This document shows, one piece after another, positions 1-8,384 of a stretch of DNA of 64,000 nucleotides (position 1 is the stretch's first letter; every line of letters begins with the position of its first letter). The stretch is from Lacimicrobium alkaliphilum. Its GTDB lineage: Bacteria; Pseudomonadota; Gammaproteobacteria; Enterobacterales; Alteromonadaceae. A model generated the notes under the pieces. That model was given only the letters and a program-made list of their open reading frames with translations, made no database searches and was not told where the DNA came from. A program made the translations under genes and the position numbers. The DNA is taken from assembly GCF_002591895.1 (NCBI RefSeq), contig NZ_NISX01000022.1, positions 1 to 64,000 on the forward strand, given 5' to 3'.

Positions 1-96
1 GCGGAATTGTTCTTCCAGGTAATTATTCCTGGCCTGCAGTTGTGCTACCTGGGCTTCCAGTTCCTGAATGCGTTGGTGTAATTGAGGTGTCGTCAT
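1..96 (-). CDS. tnpC: IS66 transposase TnpC, N-terminal fragment (cut by window edge)
   Basis: Only the first 32 codons are visible, starting at an ATG at 96 and running leftwards out of the window. The translated start has the heptad-like pattern of leucine, isoleucine and glutamine residues (QELEAQVAQLQARN) typical of the leucine-zipper region that opens IS66 transposases. It lies 98 bases downstream of tnpB, the usual IS66 gene order. TnpC is the DDE transposase of this family, but the catalytic domain is outside the window, so its intactness cannot be judged. Confidence 0.75.
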   Translation of the reverse strand, partial: MTTPQLHQRIQELEAQVAQLQARNNYLEEQFR

Positions 97-194
97 CGGT
101 ATCTATTTTACCGCAACATGCTCTTAACTCACTGTATTTATTTAGATTATTGGGTGATCGTTAAAGTTTTTTTATGATCACCGGTTATAAGGAC

Positions 195-557
195 TTAGCA
201 GGCATGATAGTGATAGGTTAACGCTGGATGAGCCTTATCTTGCACCAGGGGTAAGCCTTCCAACAGCCAGTTCAGTTGACGGGCAGAGATGGTCAAAGCC
301 AGTTCGTCATCTTCAATGCCCGGCCATTGGAAGGTGCCTTTTTCTAAACGTTTGTAGTACAGCCAGAAGCCGTTATTGACCCACTGCAGAATTTTAATTT
401 TATCGCGGCGGCGGCCACAGAACACAAAGAGTTGTTCCGAGCAGGGCTCCTGCTCCAGGTCATAGGCAACAATATTGCTCAGGCCATCAATGGCTTTGCG
501 CATATCAGTGGGGCCACAAATCAGAGTGACCTTAAGCTGACTGGATACCGGGAACAT
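195..557 (-). CDS. tnpB: IS66 family accessory protein TnpB
   Basis: This 120-residue protein has the normal length and sequence of IS66 TnpB (ORF2). Visible hallmarks are the N-terminal GPTDMRKAIDGL segment, the basic FCGRRRDKIKIL stretch and the WLLEGL motif near the C terminus. TnpB is needed for transposition of IS66 elements together with the TnpC transposase, although its biochemical role is unclear. The start ATG at 557 is preceded by an AGGAG ribosome binding site. The reading frame is intact. It sits directly inside the inferred outer end of the element. Confidence 0.92.
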   Translation of the reverse strand: MFPVSSQLKVTLICGPTDMRKAIDGLSNIVAYDLEQEPCSEQLFVFCGRRRDKIKILQWVNNGFWLYYKRLEKGTFQWPGIEDDELALTISARQLNWLLEGLPLVQDKAHPALTYHYHAC

Positions 558-641
558 AATGACAACTCCTGTAATTATCAGAAGATGCCAGTTTGGTGGT
601 TCAGTTTATTGAAATGAAGGTGGGGTTTACCGGACGGTTAC

Positions 642-891
642 ATATAGAGCGACTCTCTGCCAGCGATTGTGTTTGTTTGAAATCGGTACCAAAAGAAACT
701 TTTTCCACTGCGAGTCCGCTTTCCCAAGTTTGGCTTGTAGTGTAAACCCCTGTGCTACAAGCGGCGTCAATTTAGGTTAATTCTGGCCTATTTTGATTAA
801 AGTGGTAAATTGCAATGGGTAGGCTGAAAGCCTTTATTGATAAGGGTTTAGGTGGTTTTTGGTTAATCAGGATTATGCGGGATTTGTGAAA
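642..891. other. Non-coding stretch between the IS66 end and tRNA-Arg
   Basis: I see no convincing gene here. The segment lies outside the inferred IS66 boundary and downstream (3') of the minus-strand tRNA. No strong terminator hairpin with a T-run was recognised. Confidence 0.5.
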
Positions 892-966
892 TGGCGTCCC
901 CACCAGGAATCGAACCTGGATCTAAGCCTTAGGAGGGCCTTGTTTTATCCATTAAACTACGGGGAC
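892..966 (-). tRNA. tRNA-Arg (anticodon CCT)
   Basis: On the minus strand the sequence folds as a full cloverleaf. The 7-bp acceptor stem is GTCCCCG paired with TGGGGAC. The D arm has a 4-bp stem and the anticodon stem AGGCC/GGCTT holds loop CTCCTAA. The T arm carries the TTCGATT loop. The anticodon is CCT, which reads AGG arginine codons. The CCA tail is genomically encoded (892-894), as usual in Gammaproteobacteria. It is a single tRNA gene with no neighbouring tRNAs in the window. Confidence 0.95.
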
Positions 967-1095
967 TTTACTGTAGCTCAGTGACGGCAATCTGCCGACG
1001 GGCGGGCATTATTACCCAAGCCCCCCATAATTTAAAGTCCTGCTGCATACGACCGGGTAAATAATCGCCTGCATACCTCTTTTGGACAAAGTGCT

Positions 1096-2241
1096 TTAGC
1101 GCCGTGATACAAAGTCGTTGGGCTGGATATTTGCCAGTGGCACTCCGTTCACTGATTCCACCACAGAGGAGCTTAGCGAGATACGGGTTACCTGTACTTC
1201 CACGGGATGCACCTGATACTGGTAATGACTGTTGCCCATGGGATCGTAAAACTGATTGAGTTTAAATACCTTTAATCGATCACCCAGGCTGACGCCATGC
1301 TCTTTGCCGATATCGATGGAGAGCTGCTGGTGAGTGCTTTGCAGCACCCGGCCGTGGGCCGGTAAACAGGCGATTTCATCGTCAATACGTTGCGCCACAT
1401 CGTCAAGTTGTTGCCTTATCGCCATCCCATAGCTGGATTGCCAGAAGGTATTGCTGGCCGTATCAACACTTTTATGCGGGTCAAAAGGCCAGCTAGCGCG
1501 GGTTCGAAAGGGTTTCGAGATAAGTACTTCGCCGGTCATACCATTTATCAGATGCACATCAAGAGAAAAGTTACGGCTAATTTGTGGCTCTTTCCAGAAG
1601 GCGAGCATGGAAGGTGAAGTCTGCTCGTCACTGATATCGGTAATTTCCGCCAGCAATACAAACTGACCTCCGGCTTTGCGAGCCAGGGATGTGGCCTGAC
1701 GACTCAGATCATTACCGGGCGTAACATAAAAGTTCTCTACAGAGTGAATACTGGTATGTTGACTGGCAGTTGAAAACGCGCGATGCAATTGGCGTGGTAA
1801 GTCTTTACCAATATTGTAGAGTTGCCCCAGACTTGCCTGTTGCTTGTTTCTGATGGGGAACCAGGTGGTGACGAGACTCTTCTGATAATCAGAAGCCCGG
1901 CACTGGGTTTCCTGCGGGAAGATGTCAGCACGAATGGCCACGGTAACAATATCGCCCTGATAGTCTTCATTGATCAGCTCGACCTTGTTAACTTCACCAC
2001 CGGATCGGACTTCGAGACGATCATCCTGTAATAATCCGTCGGCAAGGTGTTGCACACTGTTGACCCTGGCACCGGCAAACATCAGAGCTTGTTTTAGCGC
2101 TTCCTGAGTTGCCATTTTTCTGGCGTGGCGTTTATCACCGTTGTGGACAACAGCCTGGCCACTGGCTTCAAACCAGATTGCCTGAGCCTGAAAGCTGGAT
2201 AACATTATAAATATCAGAACAAACAACTTATTCACAGGCAT
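1096..2241 (-). CDS. flgT: Flagellar assembly protein FlgT (H-ring component)
   Basis: The 381-residue protein begins with a clear Sec signal peptide (hydrophobic residues 5-20, cleavage near AQA-IW). It continues with the FlgT N-terminal domain (WFEASGQAVV, then KMATQEALKQAL). The C-terminal part has the beta-rich pattern of the family (IDIGKEHGVSLGDRLKVF). In Vibrio, FlgT forms the periplasmic H-ring around the LP ring and helps place the MotX/MotY T-ring of sodium-driven polar motors. It is transcribed divergently from flgP. The usual partner flgO was not found in the window. Length is normal for the family. Confidence 0.92.
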   Translation of the reverse strand: MPVNKLFVLIFIMLSSFQAQAIWFEASGQAVVHNGDKRHARKMATQEALKQALMFAGARVNSVQHLADGLLQDDRLEVRSGGEVNKVELINEDYQGDIVTVAIRADIFPQETQCRASDYQKSLVTTWFPIRNKQQASLGQLYNIGKDLPRQLHRAFSTASQHTSIHSVENFYVTPGNDLSRQATSLARKAGGQFVLLAEITDISDEQTSPSMLAFWKEPQISRNFSLDVHLINGMTGEVLISKPFRTRASWPFDPHKSVDTASNTFWQSSYGMAIRQQLDDVAQRIDDEIACLPAHGRVLQSTHQQLSIDIGKEHGVSLGDRLKVFKLNQFYDPMGNSHYQYQVHPVEVQVTRISLSSSVVESVNGVPLANIQPNDFVSRR

Positions 2242-2469
2242 AACCTTCTATTTCCCCTGTTTGGCCCCTTGCACAAAATATACCGTTTTTAAGTTGGTTT
2301 GTTGACGCTATCCTCAGAATGGATAAAACAGGTATACAAATTGCTTACTTTTAATCAGTTGAAAAGTGAGTTCCATTATTCTTAACCAACAACATCACCA
2401 GTCCATTTTATGACTGAGATTGTTGATTTGGCTTCCGGCGAATACGCCGGTTTTATTCCGAGGTGGCAA

Positions 2470-2928
2470 ATGAAAAGACTCTATTCCGTAATTGTGCTGG
2501 CATTTGCATTAGCCGGATGCTCGGTACTGTATGACAAGCATGTGGAGTGGGAGTATGTGGAACCCGATAACTATCCGGTTCTGACGGCCGTTGGTTATGC
2601 GCCCATTGACGAGCAGTCCGGCAACTCCGCATCATTAAAAATGCTACAAGCCGTTAAAGCGTCAAAACTGGATGCCTATCGTGAGTTGGCCGAGCAGGTG
2701 TACGGTCACAGAGTCAATGCAGAGCAATCATTGGAAAACATGCTTCTGGAGAATGAGCAACTGCAAAGTTCGGTGCAAGGCGTAATCAGAGGGGCAAGAG
2801 TACTCAGAACCTATGCGGTAGGTGATAACACCTATGCCACTGAGCTTGAGCTGGATATGCAGAAGGTGTACGACATTTATTTGTCGGTGGCCAAACCAAG
2901 ACGGATTAAAGAAGTGAAATATTACTGA
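2470..2928 (+). CDS. flgP: Flagellar outer-membrane lipoprotein FlgP (LPP20 family)
   Basis: I place the start at the ATG at 2470, preceded by GAGGTGG, because translation from there opens with a lipoprotein signal ending in the lipobox LAGC (cysteine about residue 17). A longer frame reading upstream to 2410 would bury this signal. The mature part (about 135 residues) has the LPP20/FlgP pattern: an alpha segment rich in KLDAYRELAEQVYG, then VIRGARVLRTYAVGDNTYATELELDM. FlgP is an outer-membrane protein tied to the flagellar basal body and needed for motility in Vibrio and Campylobacter. It is convergent with flgN. Confidence 0.88.
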   Translation: MKRLYSVIVLAFALAGCSVLYDKHVEWEYVEPDNYPVLTAVGYAPIDEQSGNSASLKMLQAVKASKLDAYRELAEQVYGHRVNAEQSLENMLLENEQLQSSVQGVIRGARVLRTYAVGDNTYATELELDMQKVYDIYLSVAKPRRIKEVKYY

Positions 2929-3030
2929 CAAGCCGTCAGTCATCAGCTTGCAGCGATCAGATACAAAGACAAATCAGATTAAACAGGAATGTTCTGGCTG
3001 GGAAGTGGGATGTTTCTTTAAAACTAAAAA

Positions 3031-3450
3031 CTAGGCTGTTACACCGCCGCCCTTGGGGCCGGCTTTTTTCTTTCCCGCTTTGTCATAGGTGAGGCTTTCT
3101 TTTGCTCTGACTTCCATAATCAGATTGCGCAGATGTTCGAGCCTGAGCTGGCCCTGTTCAACTGCTGTGGCATTGATTTGAGTGCGATATTGACAGTCTT
3201 CCACCAGCCGCTGGATCTTTTCTTTGGCGGCTACAAATTCAGGTTCATCAGGTGAGGTAGTGGCATAGAGGCTGGCTATTTTCTGATCCTGCTGTTGAAT
3301 TTCATCCAGCAGAGTTTCTTTTTCATTGACCAGATTAATCAGAGCTTCGGCATCCCTGGAGCTTATAAGCTGTAATTCGCTGTCCAGTAATAACTGCAAA
3401 TTGCTGAGCAGTTCCTGTTGATGCGTCATTGCCTCAATAATCTGGCTCAT
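3031..3450 (-). CDS. flgN: Flagellar export chaperone FlgN
   Basis: This 139-residue, almost wholly helical protein matches FlgN, the export chaperone for hook-filament junction proteins FlgK and FlgL. Visible features are the early amphipathic helix (QQELLSNLQLLLDSELQLI), a central NEKETLLDEIQQQDQKI segment and a lysine/glycine-rich tail. It starts four bases after flgM stops on the same strand, so the two are almost certainly co-transcribed. The arrangement flgA-flgM-flgN on one strand is standard for gammaproteobacterial flagellar clusters. Confidence 0.88.
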   Translation of the reverse strand: MSQIIEAMTHQQELLSNLQLLLDSELQLISSRDAEALINLVNEKETLLDEIQQQDQKIASLYATTSPDEPEFVAAKEKIQRLVEDCQYRTQINATAVEQGQLRLEHLRNLIMEVRAKESLTYDKAGKKKAGPKGGGVTA

Positions 3451-3454
3451 ATAT

Positions 3455-3793
3455 TCAGGACTTCACCCCGAAAAGCTCGGCTTCAAGTTTGGCAATTTTG
3501 TTCGCCAGAACTTCTGGATTCACCCGGTACTCGCCGGATTGCACTGCTTTTTTCAGGCGATCGACTTTTTCCTGACTAACAGGCGCATCAGTGCCTTTCT
3601 TTTGCATCTGTGCCAGTTGCTGAGCTGACTGGGTCAGCGACACTGAATCCTGCCTTGGAGCGGCAGCGGCCTGAGCGCTGGCTTTATCTGCCTGAGACGA
3701 GGCCTGATTCTGCGTCTGCTGGTTCAGCTTCTGGTTGTCAACCTGCGTTTTATTCAGGTTGCCGCTATTGCTGTTAATATTGTTAACTGACAT
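3455..3793 (-). CDS. flgM: Anti-sigma-28 factor FlgM
   Basis: The 112-residue protein has the FlgM layout: a disordered N-terminal half rich in N, Q and S, then the conserved sigma-28 binding C-terminal half (RQDSVSLTQSAQQLA, VDRLKKAVQSGEYRVNPEVL). FlgM binds and inhibits FliA until it is exported through the completed hook, which couples late gene expression to assembly. A good sigma-28 promoter lies directly upstream (3830-3856), so FlgM is likely under feedback by the sigma factor it inhibits. flgN follows at once. Confidence 0.92.
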   Translation of the reverse strand: MSVNNINSNSGNLNKTQVDNQKLNQQTQNQASSQADKASAQAAAAPRQDSVSLTQSAQQLAQMQKKGTDAPVSQEKVDRLKKAVQSGEYRVNPEVLANKIAKLEAELFGVKS

Positions 3794-3829
3794 GGTTAAT
3801 TCCCACTACCTATTTTACCTCTGCTTTGG

Positions 3830-3856
3830 TTATCGGCAGGCCCTGGTACATCTTTA
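3830..3856 (-). promoter_or_regulatory. Sigma-28 (FliA) promoter of flgMN
   Basis: On the minus strand TAAAGATG (3856-3849) is followed after exactly 11 bases by GCCGATAA (3837-3830). The -10 element is a perfect match to the FliA consensus GCCGATAA and the -35 matches TAAAG. It ends about 36 bases before the flgM start codon. Confidence 0.85.
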
Positions 3857-3953
3857 GCAATCTTTTACCAATATTGGCGAATATGTTAGCAAATAATTTA
3901 CCAACACTCACTCTTTGCCTGTCGCTATCTTATCGGCCTTTTATACCAAGGCT

Positions 3954-4661
3954 TTAGATACCCACGGTGACTTCTGATGCACTGACTACTGTGGCGTCAA
4001 TCTGACGTCGACTGGAAGTATTCTCTACGCGAATAGTATCACCAATATTGCCGTCCTGTTCAGCAACACCGGAGGCTTTGATCTGTAAACCAGCAACATC
4101 GGCTGAAATCACTACGCTGTCACCTTTGCAGACATAGCAAAGCAGTGAAGGCTCAATAGGTTGTCCGGCTCTCAGCCGGCGCTTGCTGCGTGCCCCGGCA
4201 AGGCTTTCGATGGTGGAATAGGTGCTGCCACGAAGCTGGTTAATATCCAGCCGGATGACCTCCAGTTGTTCTTCAGATAACAGCTCTCCCGGCGACACGG
4301 CCTGCCTGGCGACGACCACTTGTTGCATTTGCTGAACATTGACCATCACGTATAAAAACCAGTTCGAACCGGGGCAGGCCACCCGCACAGTAACATTGCT
4401 TTGAGTCAGACTATTTTCACTGGCGCTGGCTTCAAAAGGCACCTCACAGGAAGGAACCTTAATGCGCTGGTCTACTTTTCCTGCACTGACCTGCGTACTG
4501 ATATTGCTGCTGTTGTCAGTGATAACCCGTGTTTTTACAAAGTCTGCAGCGATAGTCCGGATTCGCTCATGGGGTGAGTTTTTACCCTGTGCCGGGCACT
4601 GTAACGCCACAAAAAGCGTAAAAAAGGTCAGTGTTCTCAGGAAACTAGCAAAATTTTTCAT
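3954..4661 (-). CDS. flgA: Flagellar basal body P-ring formation protein FlgA
   Basis: The 235-residue protein has a signal peptide (hydrophobic residues 9-22, then QCPAQG) and a C-terminal SAF domain (VVARQAVSPGELLSEEQLEV through RRLRAGQPIEPSLL). It ends with the conserved GNIGDTIRVENTSSRRQIDATVV segment. FlgA is the periplasmic chaperone that binds FlgI and helps P-ring assembly. It lies upstream of flgM on the same strand but is separated from it by 160 bases that contain the flgM promoter. The start ATG at 4661 has no strong Shine-Dalgarno sequence; it was chosen because it gives the full signal peptide. Confidence 0.9.
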   Translation of the reverse strand: MKNFASFLRTLTFFTLFVALQCPAQGKNSPHERIRTIAADFVKTRVITDNSSNISTQVSAGKVDQRIKVPSCEVPFEASASENSLTQSNVTVRVACPGSNWFLYVMVNVQQMQQVVVARQAVSPGELLSEEQLEVIRLDINQLRGSTYSTIESLAGARSKRRLRAGQPIEPSLLCYVCKGDSVVISADVAGLQIKASGVAEQDGNIGDTIRVENTSSRRQIDATVVSASEVTVGI

Positions 4662-4892
4662 ATTTACTTTTTGCCAGTTTGTCTATGCTTAAGGACAAAA
4701 TCTTGTAACATGGTAAAGACATAATGCTTTTTCACTCGTTCAGGATTAATGTTACCGCCACTGTTTGCGATAACGAAAAACAACGCACAGGCTTTATGTA
4801 TGCCGAAATCAGTGTTCGTTGCTGTTGTCGGTTTAATCTGACGTGTATCGGGTGTCAAATTACTGTCGATACAGACTAATATTATTTAGTGG

Positions 4893-4908
4893 TGGCAATT
4901 TCTGTGCC
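4893..4908 (+). promoter_or_regulatory. Possible sigma-54 promoter of cheV-cheR
   Basis: The sequence TGGCAATTTCTGTGCC has GG and GC at the correct sigma-54 spacing and matches the consensus at the -24 TGGCA and the -12 TGC core. It has mismatches around the middle of both boxes. It lies 28 bases before the cheV start codon, a sensible distance. Confidence 0.5.
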
Positions 4909-4935
4909 TAAACTGAAATAGCTTTGGGGTGATAT

Positions 4936-5862
4936 ATGGCTGGGATCCTTGATTCGGTTAATCAACGCACACAGTTGGTCGGGCAAAACCGGCTGGAGTT
5001 ACTATTATTTAAGTTGCAGGGCAATCAGCGCTTCGGAATCAATGTGTTTAAAGTGCGTGAGGTTTTACAATGCCCGCCCCTCACATCCATGCCCAGGTTA
5101 AACCCTTTCGTCAGAGGGGTTGCACACATCCGTGGTCAGACTATCTCTGTTATCGATCTGAGTATGGCGACAGGTGGCAAGATGATCGATGACGTCACCA
5201 AACGTTTTATTATTATTGCCGAATACAACAGATCGGTGCAGGGTTTTTTGGTGGGCTCGGTGGAGCGCATTATCAATATCAACTGGGATTCTATTTTACC
5301 ACCGCCTAAGGGCACTGGCAGAGCCAGTTATCTTACCGCCGTTACAGAAATTGATAACGAACTGGTAGAGATTCTTGATGTAGAAAAAATTCTGAATGAA
5401 ATTACGCCGCTGGGAACCGACGTCAGTGCATCGGTGACCGAAGGGTTGGATATTTCAGCGATTAAAGACAAGATTATCTATATCGCCGATGACTCATCGG
5501 TTGCCAGAAAACAGGTTATTAAGGCCCTGACCAGTCTGGGGCTCAAAATTGAGGCGGCTAAAAACGGTGCAGAGGCTCTCAAAGGGTTATTAGCCTTTGC
5601 TGAAGAAACCGGTGATGTGACCGACAAAGTCGGGGTGCTGGTGTCAGATATCGAAATGCCGGAAATGGACGGTTATACTCTGACCGCAGAAATTAAAAAT
5701 AATCCTAAACTGAAAAATCTGCATGTTATCCTGCACACCTCTTTAAGTGGCGTGTTCAATCAGGCGATGGTAAAGAAAGTAGGAGCCGATGACTTTATTG
5801 CTAAATTTCACCCCGATGAACTGGCAAATTCAGTGAAGAAGTGGCTAGGTCTTGAAACATAA
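4936..5862 (+). CDS. cheV: Chemotaxis coupling protein CheV
   Basis: The 308-residue protein fuses an N-terminal CheW-like coupling domain (about residues 20-160; RFGINVFKVREVLQCP, RGQTISVIDLS) to a C-terminal response-regulator receiver domain (about 175-305). The receiver has the acidic pair in YIADDSSVARKQ, the phospho-acceptor aspartate in VSDIEMPEMDGY and the conserved lysine near FIAKFHP. CheV couples chemoreceptors to CheA and may act in adaptation through phosphorylation. cheR follows after five bases, so the pair forms one transcription unit next to flgA, a common arrangement in polar-flagellated Gammaproteobacteria. Confidence 0.95.
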   Translation: MAGILDSVNQRTQLVGQNRLELLLFKLQGNQRFGINVFKVREVLQCPPLTSMPRLNPFVRGVAHIRGQTISVIDLSMATGGKMIDDVTKRFIIIAEYNRSVQGFLVGSVERIININWDSILPPPKGTGRASYLTAVTEIDNELVEILDVEKILNEITPLGTDVSASVTEGLDISAIKDKIIYIADDSSVARKQVIKALTSLGLKIEAAKNGAEALKGLLAFAEETGDVTDKVGVLVSDIEMPEMDGYTLTAEIKNNPKLKNLHVILHTSLSGVFNQAMVKKVGADDFIAKFHPDELANSVKKWLGLET

Positions 5863-5867
5863 TCAGA

Positions 5868-6707
5868 GTGCAGTCCGTGTCTGATAGAGAAATTGGCGAT
5901 CAGGATTATCAGTTGTTCCGGGGGTACCTGGAAAAACAGTGCGGTATCGTATTGGGTGATAACAAGCAGTACCTGGTGCGTAGCCGACTCTCACCATTGT
6001 TGCGCAAATTCAATATAGAAAGCCTGCCCCAATTAGTGGGTAAAGTGGTCAACAGCCATGACAGAGGCCTGCGTGAGGCCGTGATTGATGCCATGACCAC
6101 CAATGAGACACTCTGGTTTCGCGATAATTATCCCTTTGAACTGCTTAAGTCGCAGTTGCTGAGCAAGTTTCGCGGCAAAACATCGCCACTGCGGATATGG
6201 TCTGCGGCCTGCTCTTCCGGGCAGGAGCCTTATTCTATTGCGATGAGCATACAGGAATACCTGCAACGCAACCCTGGCGCGTTCCCCGGAGGAGTGCAGA
6301 TACTTGGCACCGACATTTCAGTAGACATGCTGAATCGCTGTAAACTGGCCGAATACGATAATCTGTCCTTATCACGAGGATTATCAGAAGAGCGTAAGCG
6401 ACAGTTTTTCCAGCCAACCGCTAACGGAACCCTCAAACTGAAACCTCAGGTTACCAATATGGTGTCATTCAGACCCATAAACCTGCTGGATTCTTATGCC
6501 TCAATGGGCAAGTTTGACCTGGTATTCTGTCGCAATGTGTTGATCTACTTTTCACCAATGAGCAAAACCAAGATACTGCAACAGATTGCCGCCAGCCTGC
6601 AAAGTGAGGGAGTATTATTCCTTGGCGCGTCGGAATCCATGTCCGGATTATCTGATGCCTTTAATATGGTGCGTTGCAGTCCCGGCCTGTATTACGTTAA
6701 AAAATAA
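5868..6707 (+). CDS. cheR: Chemotaxis protein methyltransferase CheR
   Basis: The 279-residue protein has the two-part CheR structure: an all-alpha N-terminal domain (residues 10-80) and a SAM-binding domain. The latter carries the WSAACSSGQEPYSIAM motif, GTDISVDML and the FCRNVLIYF motif. CheR methylates glutamates of methyl-accepting chemotaxis proteins with S-adenosylmethionine. The start is a GTG at 5868, five bases after cheV stops; an in-frame GTG at 5877 is an alternative. Length is normal. A short AT-rich hairpin with a T-run overlaps the stop codon. Confidence 0.95.
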   Translation: MQSVSDREIGDQDYQLFRGYLEKQCGIVLGDNKQYLVRSRLSPLLRKFNIESLPQLVGKVVNSHDRGLREAVIDAMTTNETLWFRDNYPFELLKSQLLSKFRGKTSPLRIWSAACSSGQEPYSIAMSIQEYLQRNPGAFPGGVQILGTDISVDMLNRCKLAEYDNLSLSRGLSEERKRQFFQPTANGTLKLKPQVTNMVSFRPINLLDSYASMGKFDLVFCRNVLIYFSPMSKTKILQQIAASLQSEGVLFLGASESMSGLSDAFNMVRCSPGLYYVKK

Positions 6708-6718
6708 CGTTTTTTTTT
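6694..6718 (+). terminator. Weak rho-independent terminator after cheR
   Basis: A 6-bp hairpin, ACGTTA (6694-6699) and TAACGT (6705-6710) around a five-A loop, is followed by eight T. The stem is AT-rich, so termination may be weak. Confidence 0.5.
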
Positions 6719-6754
6719 ATCCTCTGACAATTCCTTCCTAACGATACCAGTATA

Positions 6755-6770
6755 TGGCACACGCCTTGCT
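6755..6770 (+). promoter_or_regulatory. Sigma-54 promoter of flgBCDE
   Basis: TGGCAC, five bases, TTGCT: every strongly conserved sigma-54 position (GG at -24, GC at -12, correct spacing) is present. It lies 38 bases upstream of the flgB ATG. Rod/hook operons of Vibrio- and Pseudomonas-type flagella are known to be sigma-54 dependent. Confidence 0.88.
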
Positions 6771-6807
6771 TTGTTTTCTGCAGTGAAATTTTTTGCAGGA
6801 CCAGAGC

Positions 6808-7209
6808 ATGGCAATCAGCCTCGACAAATTGGTTGGCTTCCACCATAAGGCGCTGACCCTTCGTGATCAGAAAATGGAGACCATCGCCGGCAATATTGCC
6901 AATGCTAATACACCGGGTTACAAGGCCCGCGACATTGACTTTAAAGCCGCGATGCAGGCCGCTCAGACAGAACAAAAACAGGCTCTGAGCCGCACACATG
7001 AAAAGCATTTTAATGTGCAGATACGTAACACCCAGGACCTGTTGTACCGGGTTCCGATGCAACCGGATACCGGAGACGGCAATACGGTAGAAATGCAAAA
7101 GGAAAGAAACGAGTTTCTCGACACCGGAATGCGTTATCAGTCCGGACTGGAATTTCTTAAAGGTAAATTTAAGGGCATGAAAACCGCCCTGAAAGGAGGG
7201 CAAGCCTGA
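6808..7209 (+). CDS. flgB: Flagellar basal body rod protein FlgB
   Basis: I place the start at the ATG at 6808, preceded by GCAGGA, giving the usual FlgB opening (MAISLDKLVGFHHKAL). A TTG start at 6793 would add five residues and is less likely. The protein (133 residues) has the rod-protein N-terminal motif ETIAGNIANANTPGYKARD and the C-terminal helix QSGLEFLKGKFKGMK. FlgB is a proximal rod subunit exported by the flagellar type III system. Its stop overlaps the flgC start, so translation is coupled. Confidence 0.93.
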   Translation: MAISLDKLVGFHHKALTLRDQKMETIAGNIANANTPGYKARDIDFKAAMQAAQTEQKQALSRTHEKHFNVQIRNTQDLLYRVPMQPDTGDGNTVEMQKERNEFLDTGMRYQSGLEFLKGKFKGMKTALKGGQA

Positions 7210-7628
7210 TGAGTCTGTTTAATGTAATGAATATTGCCACTACCGGTATTACTGCTGAAGGCGTTCGACTCAACACTACCGCCAGTAATATTGCCAATGC
7301 GAACAGTGTCAGTAGCAGTTATGAGGACACGTACCGTGCCCGTAAGCCAGTATTCGCAGCGGCTATGGACCAGGCAATGAACAATCAGAATGCCACTCCC
7401 GGGGTTAAGGTTGAAGGCATTGTAGAGAGTAATAAGCCGCTTCAGATTGAGCATAACCCTGACCATCCCATGGCCGATGCAGAAGGTTATATCTACAAAC
7501 CGAATGTGAACGTGGTGGAAGAAATGGCAGATATGCTGTCGGCGTCCAAGGCCTATGAAACCAATGTTCAGCTGGCAGATACCACCAAGCGGATTTTCCG
7601 CCGGGTGTTAATGCTTGGCCGGGCTTGA
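7209..7628 (+). CDS. flgC: Flagellar basal body rod protein FlgC
   Basis: The 139-residue FlgC is a proximal rod subunit. It has the N-terminal rod motif (NTTASNIANANSVSSSYEDTY) and the C-terminal family signature VNVVEEMADMLSASKAYETN. Its ATG overlaps the flgB stop codon as TGATG. Length matches enteric FlgC. Confidence 0.94.
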   Translation: MSLFNVMNIATTGITAEGVRLNTTASNIANANSVSSSYEDTYRARKPVFAAAMDQAMNNQNATPGVKVEGIVESNKPLQIEHNPDHPMADAEGYIYKPNVNVVEEMADMLSASKAYETNVQLADTTKRIFRRVLMLGRA

Positions 7629-7640
7629 TAGCAGGAGCCG

Positions 7641-8327
7641 ATGATGGATAACGTTACCAACAACAAAGATATCCGTGACCTGTACTGGAAGGATGAGAGC
7701 AAAGTGCCTGAGCCTGATGATGGCAAACTGACACAGGAAGATTTCTTTTCTTTGCTGACAGAACAGCTGGCCATGCAGGATCCCACCAAACCGGTGGATA
7801 ACGACCAGATGATCGCGCAGATGACCAATTTCACCATGGCCGACAGTCTTAACAAACTGAACGTCAACTTCGAAGATTTTGCCGCCAATATGAATTCCAG
7901 TCAGGCCCTGCAGGCCTCCAGCCTGATTGGTCAGGATGTACTGGTAATGGGTAATAAAGCGGCGCTGGGTGCCGAGGGCAATGTCTCAGGAGTGATCATC
8001 AACGAACAGTCCGTGCAGGATATGAAGATCACCATAGAAGATCAGTTTGGCCAGACAGTGAGAACCATGAATCTTGGCACGAATCCGGCCGGTAATATTG
8101 AATTCGGCTGGGATGGTACCGACAGTAACGGCAATATGTTGCCGCCCGGCAATTACAAGATTTCAGCCAGTGGCAAAGTGGGTGAGGATACCGAAGATCT
8201 GCCCACCGCCATCAATCGCCATGTTAACAGTGTCAGTCTTGCCTCGAGCAGCCAGGGCGTGATCCTGAATCTGGCCGGTGAAGAGAGCGTCAAGATTGGC
8301 GATGTGCTTCAAATTGGTAAAAGTTAA
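7641..8327 (+). CDS. flgD: Flagellar hook-capping/scaffold protein FlgD
   Basis: The 228-residue protein carries the FlgD N-terminal motif (LTQEDFFSLLTEQLAMQDPT, then PVDNDQMIAQM) used for export and capping. A C-terminal FlgD immunoglobulin-like and tudor-like region (FGWDGTDSNGNMLPPGNYKI) follows. FlgD caps the growing hook and is needed for FlgE polymerisation. Two tandem ATG codons (7641 and 7644) follow an AGGAG site; the second has the better spacing, but the difference is one residue. Confidence 0.94.
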   Translation: MMDNVTNNKDIRDLYWKDESKVPEPDDGKLTQEDFFSLLTEQLAMQDPTKPVDNDQMIAQMTNFTMADSLNKLNVNFEDFAANMNSSQALQASSLIGQDVLVMGNKAALGAEGNVSGVIINEQSVQDMKITIEDQFGQTVRTMNLGTNPAGNIEFGWDGTDSNGNMLPPGNYKISASGKVGEDTEDLPTAINRHVNSVSLASSSQGVILNLAGEESVKIGDVLQIGKS

Positions 8328-8384
8328 TTAAGTGCCTCTGGCGCAGTTGGTTCCCGTCAGGAAACCTTATAGGAGAGAGTGACC

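Larger units (their letters stand above)
1..641 (-). mobile_element. IS66-family insertion sequence, 5' end (partial)
   Basis: This is the promoter-side end of an IS66-type element running off the left edge of the window. It carries the first codons of tnpC and a complete tnpB on the minus strand. The outer end is placed at 641 because the minus strand there begins GTAACCGTCC, and IS66 elements usually begin with GTAA. There is no room for a tnpA between 641 and tnpB, so this would be a two-gene (tnpB-tnpC) version. The expected 8-bp target duplicate would start at 642 but its partner lies outside the window. The family call is firm; the exact boundary is inferred. Confidence 0.75.

Noticed and set aside
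4664-4858. 64-residue minus-strand open frame upstream of flgA
   Set aside because: No recognisable family, no ribosome binding site of note, and it occupies the divergent regulatory region between flgA and cheV.
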